From Motiliproteus sp036964625 (GTDB lineage: Bacteria; Pseudomonadota; Gammaproteobacteria; Pseudomonadales; Balneatricaceae), in NCBI GenBank assembly GCA_036964625.1, contig JBALTG010000111.1, forward strand, positions 1-15,373: a DNA stretch of 15,373 nucleotides, in the 5' to 3' direction. This document shows, one piece after another, positions 1 through 8,103 of the stretch. Within the stretch, counting starts at the first letter, position 1, and every line of letters begins with the position of its first letter. The translations under genes and the position numbers were made by a program. The notes under the pieces were generated by a model. It saw only the letters and a program-made list of their open reading frames with translations. It made no database searches and was not told where the DNA came from.

Positions 1-76
1 ACGAGGGTGATCGTGAAAATATGACCAAATTCGGGTTTTCCGCAGTAGATCAGTGTTAAGTCCGACAGGCTCCTAG
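1..76 (+). mobile_element. Possible right end of an insertion sequence (partial)
   Basis: On the plus strand an open frame from base 3 reads EGDRENMTKFGFSAVDQC and stops at 57-59. The segment TAAGTCCGACAGGCTC (57-72) follows and is immediately succeeded by CTAG (73-76). Read outward-in, the end is GAGCCTGTCGGACTTAACAC, which resembles terminal inverted repeats I recall from some IS1182-type elements, some of which target CTAG. A transposase frame ending inside the terminal repeat is common in insertion sequences. The rest of the element would lie left of the window. I do not recognise the 18-residue peptide, so it could equally be the tail of an unrelated gene. Confidence 0.3.
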
Positions 77-162
77 GTTAATAGTAACAGAGCTGGCATG
101 AAAAGCAGCGGCGTACTCGTCCTGGCGAGCGCAGCGCGAGAGACAGGCCGCTTAATCTCAGA

Positions 163-174
163 CCTGAATTCAGG
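163..174. other. 12-bp perfect palindrome at the rsmE stop codon
   Basis: CCTGAATTCAGG is self-complementary and overlaps the rsmE stop codon (170-172). It has no U-tract on either strand, so it is not a convincing terminator. It may be incidental. Confidence 0.3.
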
Positions 175-898
175 CCAGATCTCCCCACAGATACTGCAGC
201 ACCGACAGCGCCGCGACGGGCGCGGTCTCGGTCCGCAGCACCCGCGGCCCCAGCTGCAGTGACTCAAACCCGGCACTGCGAGCCTGGTCTATCTCATGAT
301 CGCTCAAACCGCCTTCCGGACCGATCAGCAGCCCTACCGACGCCGGTACCCGACGTTGCGATAAGGGGGTGGCGGCATCTGGATGCAGCACCAGCTTCAG
401 CTCGCTTTCACAGCGCGCCAGCCACTGCGACAACGGCTGCGGCGGCAGTATCTCCGGCACCCGGCTGCGTCCGCACTGCTCGCAGGCGCTGATTGCGACC
501 TGCTGCCAATGCTGCATCCGCTTATCCTGACGCTCGCTGCTGAGTTTGACTTCGCAACGTTCGCTGAACAACGGTACGATCCGGGATACCCCCAGCTCGG
601 TCGCCTTCTGTACCGCGTAATCCATCCGCTCGCCGCGGGACATCACCAGCCCCAGTTCAACCGATAGCGCGGATTCGACACTGCGATCACTGGCTGGACC
701 CACGCGTACCGTCACCGAGCGCTTGCTCAAGTCCAGCAACTCCGCCCGGTGTTCATGTCCGGCGCCATCAAACAGCAACACCGACTCACCCGGTCGCATC
801 CGCAGCGCCCGCCCCAGATGCTGCACAGCACTGTCGTTAAGCGATAGCTCGGCCCCTTCAATCAGGGGCTGAGGTTCGTAGACGCGGGGTAGACGCAT
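170..898 (-). CDS. rsmE: 16S rRNA (uracil(1498)-N3)-methyltransferase RsmE
   Basis: This gene encodes a cytoplasmic SPOUT-fold methyltransferase that transfers a methyl group from S-adenosylmethionine to N3 of U1498 in 16S rRNA of the 30S subunit. The 242-residue length is normal for the family. The N-terminal part (about 1-70) looks like the PUA-like RNA-binding domain: it opens MRLPRVYEPQ and has the LGRALRMRPGE segment. The C-terminal half carries the family signatures QKATELGV (97-104), EQCGR (140-144), GPEGG (193-197) and LGPRVLRTETAP (216-227); the last two build the trefoil-knot SAM site. The ATG lies 17 bases after the metK stop codon, so the two genes are probably co-transcribed, with the SAM synthase upstream of a SAM user. 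The ribosome-binding site is weak (an AGGT about 8 bases upstream). Nothing looks damaged. Confidence 0.95.
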   Translation of the reverse strand: MRLPRVYEPQPLIEGAELSLNDSAVQHLGRALRMRPGESVLLFDGAGHEHRAELLDLSKRSVTVRVGPASDRSVESALSVELGLVMSRGERMDYAVQKATELGVSRIVPLFSERCEVKLSSERQDKRMQHWQQVAISACEQCGRSRVPEILPPQPLSQWLARCESELKLVLHPDAATPLSQRRVPASVGLLIGPEGGLSDHEIDQARSAGFESLQLGPRVLRTETAPVAALSVLQYLWGDLA

Positions 899-915
899 AA
901 CAGATAGAACCTGAA

Positions 916-2076
<1,161 letters not shown>

Positions 2077-2430
2077 ACTATATCGACCTTAATAATTGAA
2101 TATTTTATGACTATTGCCATAAAAACAGTGACTTAATTACCAAGCAGCAGTGCCAGACTACCTATTTCACACCACTTAACTAGCCGCAAAAAGGTGACAA
2201 CGATCAATCCGGATCCGCTGTGGGGCGGCTATGATAGCCTCATTTGCCGCAACTCGCACACCTGTGTCGCCGCGATGCCTCTTCAGAGATCGGCAAACAG
2301 GTTAAATTAGACTAAATTAAGCCGCTATTTGATCATTTTATTGCCATTCAGATTTGAAGCGATGGAGCGAGTGCGAGAGAATACCCACCTATTTTAAAAC
2401 CCTACCCCGTTTACGCCAGGAGTTTTACTC
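2077..2430. promoter_or_regulatory. Divergent metK / tkt intergenic region
   Basis: This 354-bp spacer has no credible gene and must hold the promoters of both flanking genes. Toward metK there is a weak sigma70-like pair on the minus strand (TTGGTA, 16 bases, TATGGC, around 2115-2142). Toward tkt, an AT-rich block contains two copies of TAAATTA 10 bp apart (2303-2309 and 2313-2319), one helical turn, which could be a regulator site or a promoter UP element. A short imperfect inverted repeat, ACACCTGTGT, lies near 2260. I see no SAM or SAH riboswitch consensus on either strand. Promoter positions are guesses. Confidence 0.4.
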
Positions 2431-4425
2431 ATGCTATCCCGCAGAGATCTAGCCAATGCAATTCGTGCCCTGAGCATGGATGCTGTCCAGCAAGCCAAAT
2501 CCGGTCATCCCGGTGCGCCCATGGGCATGGCCGATATCGCCGAAGTACTGTGGAACGACTACCTGCAGCATAACCCCGCTAATCCGCAGTGGATCAACCG
2601 TGACCGGTTTGTATTGTCTAACGGCCACGGCTCGATGCTGCTGTATTCGCTGCTGCACCTCTCGGGTTACGAGCTGAGCATTGACGACCTGAAAAACTTC
2701 CGTCAGCTGCATAGCAAAACCGCCGGGCATCCGGAATACGGCTACGCACCCGGTATTGAAACCACCACCGGGCCACTGGGACAGGGTCTCGCCAACGCGG
2801 TGGGGATGGCTGTCGCAGAGAAGACCCTGGCCGGTCAGTTCAACCGTAACGGGCATGAGATCGTCGATCACTATACCTACACCTTCCTCGGCGACGGCTG
2901 CATGATGGAGGGGATCTCCCACGAGGTCTGCTCGCTGGCAGGGACCCTGGGGCTGGGTAAGCTAATCGCCTTCTACGACGACAACGGCATCTCCATCGAT
3001 GGCGAGGTCGAGGGCTGGTTCACCGACGATACCGTCAAGCGCTTCGAAGCCTACGGCTGGCAGGTGATCCCTGCGATCGACGGCCACGACGCCGATGCCA
3101 TTCACGCCGCCATCGAGCAAGGCCGCGCGAACAGCACCCAACCGACCCTGATCTGCTGCAAGACCGTGATCGGCTTCGGCTCACCCAACAAGCAGGGCAA
3201 AGAAGACTGCCACGGCGCCCCGCTGGGTGACGCTGAGATCGCCCTGACCCGTAAAGCGCTGGGCTGGGAGCATGCTCCCTTTGTCATTCCGCAAGAGATC
3301 ACTACCGAGTGGGATGCGCGCGAACACGGGGTCGTGATCGAAAACACCTGGAACGAACAGTTTGCCGAGTACGCCGATACTTACCCTGAGCTTGCGTCTG
3401 AGTTCCTGCGTCGCATCAGCGGTGACCTGCCGGAAAACTTTGCGGCCCAGTCACAAGCCTATATCGAAGAACTGCAAGCCAAGGGCGAGACCATCGCCAG
3501 CCGCAAGGCCTCGCAGAATGCGCTCAATGCCTATGGCCCCCAGCTGCCTGAACTGCTCGGCGGTTCCGCCGACCTGGCTGGCTCCAACCTGACCCTGTGG
3601 AGCGGCTGTAAGGGGATCACTAAAGACGACGCCAGCGGCAACTATATGTACTACGGCGTGCGTGAATTCGGCATGTCGGCAATCATGAACGGTGTGGCCC
3701 TGCACGGCGGCTTTATCCCCTACGGCGCGACCTTCCTGATCTTTATGGAGTATGCCCGCAACGCAGTGCGGATGGCGGCCCTGATGCGCCAGCGCTCGAT
3801 CTTTGTTTACACCCACGACTCCATCGGTCTGGGCGAAGATGGCCCGACCCACCAGCCAATCGAGCAGCTCGCTAACCTACGCAGCACCCCCAACCTGAAC
3901 CTGTGGCGCCCCTGCGATGCGGTGGAATCCGCGGTAGCCTGGAAAGATGCACTGGAGCGGGTTGATGGCCCCTCGGCACTGGTGTTCTCGCGCCAGAACC
4001 TGCCGCATCAGGATCGTTGCCCCGAGCGCCTGAACAACATCAAGCGCGGTGGCTACATTCTGCGTGATTCCCAGGGTCTGCCCGATGTGATTCTGATCGC
4101 CACCGGCTCTGAAGTGGGCTTGGCGATGGATGCCGCCGACGTCCTGAGTACTCAGGGGCGTAATGTGCGGGTGGTGTCGATGCCCTGTACCGAAGCGTTC
4201 GAAGCCCAGTCCAACGATTACCGCGAGTCAGTACTGCCTGCGGCCATCGGTGCCCGGGTCGCGATCGAAGCCGCTCACAGCGATTTCTGGTACAAGTATG
4301 TCGGCCTGAACGGACGGGTTGTCGGCATGACCAGCTTCGGCGAGTCGGCCCCGGCCAGCGAACTGTTCAAGCTATTCGGCTTCACCGTCGACAATGTGGT
4401 CGCCAAGGTGAATGAGCTGCTGTAA
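2431..4425 (+). CDS. tkt: Transketolase
   Basis: Transketolase is a thiamine diphosphate enzyme that moves two-carbon ketol units between sugar phosphates (for example xylulose-5-P + erythrose-4-P to fructose-6-P + glyceraldehyde-3-P). It links the pentose phosphate pathway to glycolysis. The 664-residue protein matches the usual length (E. coli TktA 663). In order it shows SGHPG with His26, NGHGS with His66, TAGHPEYG with His100, and the ThDP-binding segment starting GDGCMMEGISHE (GDG 154-156) and ending YDDNGISIDG. After that come a central pyrimidine-binding domain and a C-terminal transketolase domain (IATGSEVGLAM). The start is supported by AGGAG (2418-2422), 8 bases before the ATG. It heads the tkt-epd-pgk-fba run, as in Pseudomonas-type genomes. 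Erythrose-4-P, a substrate of this enzyme, is also the substrate of Epd encoded next. Confidence 0.97.
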   Translation: MLSRRDLANAIRALSMDAVQQAKSGHPGAPMGMADIAEVLWNDYLQHNPANPQWINRDRFVLSNGHGSMLLYSLLHLSGYELSIDDLKNFRQLHSKTAGHPEYGYAPGIETTTGPLGQGLANAVGMAVAEKTLAGQFNRNGHEIVDHYTYTFLGDGCMMEGISHEVCSLAGTLGLGKLIAFYDDNGISIDGEVEGWFTDDTVKRFEAYGWQVIPAIDGHDADAIHAAIEQGRANSTQPTLICCKTVIGFGSPNKQGKEDCHGAPLGDAEIALTRKALGWEHAPFVIPQEITTEWDAREHGVVIENTWNEQFAEYADTYPELASEFLRRISGDLPENFAAQSQAYIEELQAKGETIASRKASQNALNAYGPQLPELLGGSADLAGSNLTLWSGCKGITKDDASGNYMYYGVREFGMSAIMNGVALHGGFIPYGATFLIFMEYARNAVRMAALMRQRSIFVYTHDSIGLGEDGPTHQPIEQLANLRSTPNLNLWRPCDAVESAVAWKDALERVDGPSALVFSRQNLPHQDRCPERLNNIKRGGYILRDSQGLPDVILIATGSEVGLAMDAADVLSTQGRNVRVVSMPCTEAFEAQSNDYRESVLPAAIGARVAIEAAHSDFWYKYVGLNGRVVGMTSFGESAPASELFKLFGFTVDNVVAKVNELL

Positions 4426-4437
4426 GGCAGTTTGAAT

Positions 4438-4461
4438 CGCGGCGCTACGCGTAGCGCCGCG
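4438..4461. other. 24-bp perfect GC-rich palindrome after tkt
   Basis: The arm CGCGGCGCTACG is followed directly by its reverse complement, starting 12 bases after the tkt stop codon. It would form a very stable hairpin in RNA, or a cruciform in DNA. No T-run follows on the plus strand, so it is not a canonical intrinsic terminator. It may protect the tkt mRNA 3' end or mark an RNA-processing boundary between tkt and epd. Confidence 0.7.
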
Positions 4462-4465
4462 TCCT

Positions 4466-4493
4466 CAGGGCAGCGCCGATATGGCCTGCCCTG
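4466..4493 (+). other. Second hairpin in the tkt-epd spacer
   Basis: CAGGGCAG (4466-4473) pairs with CTGCCCTG (4486-4493), and an inner GCC/GGC extends the stem past one bulged C, leaving a GATAT loop. Only weak pyrimidine sequence (TCTACTT) follows, so it could be a weak terminator or an attenuating/stabilising structure. It lies four bases after the preceding palindrome. Confidence 0.6.
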
Positions 4494-4512
4494 TCTACTT
4501 ATCCGTGACCGG

Positions 4513-4624
4513 CTCTTGAGACCGGACCCTTAAGACTTAACCCTTAAGACTTAACCCTTAAGACTTAACCCTTGAAATCGGCTCCTGAGACTTAATCCTT
4601 GAGACACTGCCTTTGAAGCCCTTC
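4513..4624 (+). repeat. 14-bp tandem repeat array running into the epd start codon
   Basis: The central three units, CCCTTAAGACTTAA at 4527-4540, 4541-4554 and 4555-4568, are identical. Diverged units of the same 14-bp length flank them: 4513-4526 (CTCTTGAGACCGGA), 4569-4582 (CCCTTGAAATCGGC), 4583-4596 (TCCTGAGACTTAAT) and 4597-4610 (CCTTGAGACACTGC). An eighth, poorly matching unit (CTTTGAAG...) holds the TTG start codon of epd at 4613. The shared core is CTTRAGAC. The period is not a multiple of three, so the array is not coding. Confidence 0.85.
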
Positions 4625-5659
4625 AACATCGCCATCAACGGTTATGGCCGCATCGGCCAATGCGTCCTCAGAGCACTCTATTCGAGTGATCCGCGCACCG
4701 CTGCCGCTCGACCGTTTCGTGTTGTCGCCATCAATGAGCTAACCGATCTCGAAACCCTGACTTACCTGACCCGCTACGACACCACCCACGGCCGGTTTCC
4801 GTTGCCGGTGGAAAACGACGGCAAACACCTGCTGATCGCTGGCAATCAGATTCTGGCCCTGAACCAACCCGATCCGCGCCTGCTTCCCTGGGCCGAGCTG
4901 GAGATCGATCTGGTGCTGGAGTGCTCCGGCTCCTTTTGTGATCGCGCCACCGCAGAGCGGCACCTGCAGGCGGGTGCTAAGCGGTTGCTGTTTTCGCAAC
5001 CGGCGGCCGCCGATATCGATGCGACGATTGTGTTTGGTTTCAATCATCACAGCCTGCAGCCCGAGCACCGGATCGCCTCCAGCGCCTCCTGCACAACCAA
5101 CTGCGTGGTGCCGGTGCTGGATCTGCTGCATCGCGATTTCGGCATCGAGCACGGCGTGACCACCACCATCCATTCGGCGATGAACGATCAACCGGTCATC
5201 GACAGCAACCACCGAACCGATCTGCGCCTGAGCCGCAGCGCGCTGCAATCGATCATTCCGATCGACACCGGACTGGCCCGGGGTATCGATCGCCTGCTGC
5301 CGGAACTGGCCGGACGCTTCCAGTGCAACCACCTGCGGGTACCGACCACCAACGTCTCCTTAATGGATCTGTCCCTGCAACTAAGCACCCCGACCACCCC
5401 CGCTGCGGTGAATACATTACTACGCAATGCCACCCGCCAGGGGCCCTTAGTGGGACTGCTTGGCTATACTGATGAACCGCACGCCTCGATCGACTTCAAC
5501 ACCGATCCGCGCTCCGGCATTGTCGATGGCACCCAAACCCGCGTCAGTGGCGAGCGCCTGCTTAAACTTATGTGCTGGTTCGATAACGAGTGGGGCTTTG
5601 CCAACCGGATGCTGGATGTCGCGGCGGTATGGCTGCAACCCGGTGACGCGCAGACATGA
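4613..5659 (+). CDS. epd: D-erythrose-4-phosphate dehydrogenase (GapA family)
   Basis: This cytoplasmic NAD-dependent enzyme oxidises erythrose-4-P to 4-phosphoerythronate, the first step of DXP-dependent pyridoxal phosphate synthesis. The 348-residue protein has the Rossmann motif GYGRIG (10-15), the active-site segment SSASCTTNC with catalytic Cys160, and His187 in IHSAM. INELTDLETLTYL, YDTTHGRF and IHSAMNDQPVID resemble Epd more than GapA, and the tkt/pgk/fba context agrees. A residual GAPDH activity cannot be excluded. The start is TTG at 4613; an in-frame stop at 4586-4588 leaves only CTG at 4607 as an upstream alternative. No good Shine-Dalgarno precedes it because that region is the 14-bp repeat array, so initiation may be weak or unusual. 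pgk follows after 37 bp. Confidence 0.9.
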   Translation: MKPFNIAINGYGRIGQCVLRALYSSDPRTAAARPFRVVAINELTDLETLTYLTRYDTTHGRFPLPVENDGKHLLIAGNQILALNQPDPRLLPWAELEIDLVLECSGSFCDRATAERHLQAGAKRLLFSQPAAADIDATIVFGFNHHSLQPEHRIASSASCTTNCVVPVLDLLHRDFGIEHGVTTTIHSAMNDQPVIDSNHRTDLRLSRSALQSIIPIDTGLARGIDRLLPELAGRFQCNHLRVPTTNVSLMDLSLQLSTPTTPAAVNTLLRNATRQGPLVGLLGYTDEPHASIDFNTDPRSGIVDGTQTRVSGERLLKLMCWFDNEWGFANRMLDVAAVWLQPGDAQT

Positions 5660-5696
5660 CACAGATTTTTAACTTTAACGCTGACAGGATGGTTTC

Positions 5697-6857
5697 ATGA
5701 GTGTACTGAAAATGACCGAGCAGGATCTGAGCGGTAAGCGCGTGCTGATCCGTGAAGACCTCAACGTCCCCGTCAAAGAGGGTAAAGTCTCCAGCGATGC
5801 ACGGATCCGCGCCGCATTGCCGACGATCGAATTCGCCCTGAGCCAAGGCGCCAAGGTGATGCTGATGTCGCATCTGGGCCGCCCCACTGAAGGCGACTAC
5901 GATCCCAGCTTCTCGCTGGCGCCGGTCGCCGCGCACCTGTCCCAGCTGCTGGGTCGCCCGGTACCGCTGATCCAAGACTGGAGCACGGGTTTCGACAGCG
6001 ATGCGGATCTGCTGTTGCTGGAAAATGTGCGCTTTAACCGCGGCGAAATAAGCAACGACGACGCCCTGGCGAAAAAAATGGCCGCGCTCTGCGACATCTT
6101 TGTGATGGATGCCTTCGGCACCGCACACCGCGCTCAGGCCTCTACCCACGGGGTCGCCAAGTTCGCCCCCATCGCCTGCGCTGGCCCCTTGCTGGTTAAC
6201 GAACTGGATGCGCTGGGGCGCGCCCTGGACAAGCCGGAACGGCCCGTGGCCGCGATTGTAGGGGGTTCCAAGGTATCCACTAAACTGACCGTGCTGGAAA
6301 CCCTGTCGGACAAGGTCGACCAGCTGATCGTCGGCGGCGGCATTGCCAACACGTTCCTGGCCGCAGCGGGCTTTCCGGTCGGTAAATCCCTGTATGAGCC
6401 CGACCTGCTCGAGCAGGCCAAAGCGCTGATGGCCAAGACCTCGATTCCGCTGCCGACCGATGTCGTGGTGGCGACCGAGTTTTCTGAAGCGGCGACAGCA
6501 ACCGTCAAGCGGGTCGAGGATGTGGGCGAAAACGATATGATCCTCGATATAGGGCCTGAAAGCGCGGTCAACCTGGCGATCCTGATGGCCAAGGCGCGTA
6601 CCGTGATCTGGAACGGTCCGCTCGGCGTGTTCGAGTTCGATCAGTTTGGAGAAGGCACCAAGGCTCTGTCATTGGCGATCGCCAACAGCGACAGCTTCTC
6701 CATCGCCGGCGGTGGCGATACTCTGGCGGCAGTGGATAAATACGGTATCACCGAGCAGGTCTCCTATATCTCTACCGGTGGCGGGGCCTTTTTAGAGTTT
6801 GTCGAAGGCAAGGTTCTGCCTGCCGTCGCGATTTTAGAGGAGCGGGCGCGCGGCTAA
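5697..6857 (+). CDS. pgk: Phosphoglycerate kinase
   Basis: Phosphoglycerate kinase reversibly transfers phosphate from 1,3-bisphosphoglycerate to ADP, giving 3-phosphoglycerate and ATP in glycolysis, and runs in reverse in gluconeogenesis. It is a cytoplasmic monomer with two lobes. At 386 residues it is the normal size. It shows REDLNVPVKEG (19-29), SHLGRP (58-63), the hinge-side GGSKVSTKL and the nucleotide-binding GGGDTLAAV (from 338), then GGGAFLE near the C-terminus. The ATG at 5697 has AGGA (5686-5689) seven bases upstream; the opening MSVLKMTEQDLSGKRVLIRE matches Pseudomonas-type Pgk. Its product 3-phosphoglycerate is the substrate of SerA, encoded further along the window. It lies between epd and fba in the same direction. 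Confidence 0.97.
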   Translation: MSVLKMTEQDLSGKRVLIREDLNVPVKEGKVSSDARIRAALPTIEFALSQGAKVMLMSHLGRPTEGDYDPSFSLAPVAAHLSQLLGRPVPLIQDWSTGFDSDADLLLLENVRFNRGEISNDDALAKKMAALCDIFVMDAFGTAHRAQASTHGVAKFAPIACAGPLLVNELDALGRALDKPERPVAAIVGGSKVSTKLTVLETLSDKVDQLIVGGGIANTFLAAAGFPVGKSLYEPDLLEQAKALMAKTSIPLPTDVVVATEFSEAATATVKRVEDVGENDMILDIGPESAVNLAILMAKARTVIWNGPLGVFEFDQFGEGTKALSLAIANSDSFSIAGGGDTLAAVDKYGITEQVSYISTGGGAFLEFVEGKVLPAVAILEERARG

Positions 6858-6892
6858 CGCACCCTGGCCCTGAATAGACCCTATTAACCGAC

Positions 6893-6915
6893 CGGGGCGT
6901 TGCTTTAACGCCCCG
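6893..6915 (+). terminator. Hairpin between pgk and fba, without a U-tract
   Basis: CGGGGCGTT (6893-6901) and AACGCCCCG (6907-6915) form a perfect 9-bp stem with a GCTTT loop, 36 bases after the pgk stop codon. The bases that follow (ATCACAGC) are not T-rich, so full intrinsic termination is unlikely. It may be an mRNA-stabilising or processing hairpin that sets different levels of pgk and fba. Confidence 0.55.
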
Positions 6916-6944
6916 ATCACAGCAATCGTTAAGCGAGGCACAGT

Positions 6945-8009
6945 ATGGCTTTGATCAGTATGCGACAGCTGCTCGACCACGCAGCAGAACACAATTACGG
7001 CATCCCGGCGTTCAACGTCAATAACCTGGAGCAGATGCGCGCCATCATGGAAGCGGCCGATAAGACCGACAGCCCGGTGATCGTGCAGGCCTCTGCGGGT
7101 GCGCGCAAGTACGCCGGTTCCAATTTCCTCAAGCACATGATTCTGGCGGCGATCGAAGAGTTCCCGCATATCCCGGTCTGTATGCATCAGGATCACGGTA
7201 CCTCTCCGGCGATCTGCCAGCGCTCGATCCAGCTGGGCTTCTCCTCGGTAATGATGGACGGCTCGCTGATGGAAGATGGCAAGACCCCCAGCAGCTACGA
7301 ATACAACGTCGAAGTAACCCGACGCACCGTCGAGATGGCGCACGCCTGTGGCGTCTCTGTCGAAGGCGAGTTGGGCTGCCTGGGCTCGCTGGAAACCGGT
7401 CAGGCCGGTGAAGAGGATGGCGTGGGTGCCGAAGGTATTCTGTCCCACGAGCAGATGTTGACCGATCCCGACGAAGCGGCCGACTTTGTGGCCAGGACCG
7501 GCTGCGATGCACTGGCGATCGCGTGTGGCACCAGCCACGGTGCCTACAAGTTTACCCGTCCACCCACCGACGATGTGTTGTCGATCGATACCATCAGGAA
7601 GATCCACCAGCGCCTGCCCAACACCCACCTGGTGATGCACGGCTCTTCTTCGGTGCCACAGGAGTGGCTGGCGGTGATCAACCAGTTCGGCGGTGCGATC
7701 CCCGAAACGTACGGTGTCCCGGTTGAACAGATTGTCGAAGGGATCAAGCACGGTGTCCGCAAGGTCAATATCGACACCGACCTGCGCCTGGCCTCGACCG
7801 GCGCGGTGCGTCGTTTTATGGCCGAGAACCCCGCCGAATTCGATCCCCGTAAATTCCTGGCGGTGACCATCACCGCGATGAGCGACATCGCCAGCGCCCG
7901 ATACCAGTCCTTCAATGCAGCAGGTCAAGCCAGCAAGATTCGCGCCCTGTCTCTCGAAGCGATGACCGAACGCTACCTGTCGGGTGTGCTGAATCCGAAG
8001 GTTAATTAA
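6945..8009 (+). CDS. fba: Class II fructose-bisphosphate aldolase (CbbA/Fba type)
   Basis: This zinc-dependent aldolase reversibly cleaves fructose-1,6-bisphosphate into dihydroxyacetone phosphate and glyceraldehyde-3-P. The 354-residue protein has the class II signature HQDHGTSP, with Asp83 the probable general acid/base and His84 a zinc ligand. The other probable zinc ligands are His198 (ACGTSHGAYK) and His232 (VMHGSSSVP); EGELG (140-144) is also present. NFLKHMI near residue 60 and the long acidic loop TGQAGEEDGVGAEG (151-164) fit the CbbA-like subgroup of autotrophs and pseudomonads rather than E. coli FbaA. The ATG has GAGG (6935-6938) six bases upstream. It is the last gene of the central-carbon run and ends in a strong terminator. 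There is no Rubisco or phosphoribulokinase gene nearby, so a glycolytic/gluconeogenic role is more likely than a Calvin-cycle one. Confidence 0.96.
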   Translation: MALISMRQLLDHAAEHNYGIPAFNVNNLEQMRAIMEAADKTDSPVIVQASAGARKYAGSNFLKHMILAAIEEFPHIPVCMHQDHGTSPAICQRSIQLGFSSVMMDGSLMEDGKTPSSYEYNVEVTRRTVEMAHACGVSVEGELGCLGSLETGQAGEEDGVGAEGILSHEQMLTDPDEAADFVARTGCDALAIACGTSHGAYKFTRPPTDDVLSIDTIRKIHQRLPNTHLVMHGSSSVPQEWLAVINQFGGAIPETYGVPVEQIVEGIKHGVRKVNIDTDLRLASTGAVRRFMAENPAEFDPRKFLAVTITAMSDIASARYQSFNAAGQASKIRALSLEAMTERYLSGVLNPKVN

Positions 8010-8016
8010 CCTTCGG
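7995..8016. other. 22-bp perfect palindrome spanning the fba stop codon
   Basis: The arm CCGAAGGTTAA is followed directly by its reverse complement TTAACCTTCGG. The TAA stop of fba (8007-8009) lies inside it. It is separate from the intrinsic terminator 30 bases further on and could be an mRNA 3'-end structure. Confidence 0.6.
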
Positions 8017-8046
8017 GCTATTAAGCCTGCGCTGATTTGCTAAAGT

Positions 8047-8086
8047 AAACGGCAGATCCCGGAACCCGGGGCCTGCCGTTTTTTTT
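8047..8086 (+). terminator. Strong rho-independent terminator of fba
   Basis: AACGGCAG (8048-8055) pairs with CTGCCGTT (8073-8080), and an inner CCCGG/CCGGG stem lengthens the hairpin. It is followed at once by a run of eight T (8079-8086) and then GTTTT. This is a textbook intrinsic terminator 38 bases after the fba stop codon. It ends only about 17 bases before the next start codon at 8104. Confidence 0.93.
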
Positions 8087-8103
8087 GTTTTACTGGTACC
8101 TCG

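Noticed and set aside
2077..2430. SAM or SAH riboswitch upstream of metK
   Set aside because: I looked for the conserved GC-rich core of the SAH riboswitch and for SAM riboswitch stems on both strands and saw none.
4513..4610. CRISPR array
   Set aside because: The repeats are 14 bp and directly contiguous with no unique spacers; they are a simple tandem array.
6834..7928. 364-codon open frame on the minus strand opposite fba
   Set aside because: It is fully overlapped by fba, which has intact catalytic motifs. The antisense translation is typical compositional shadow sequence.
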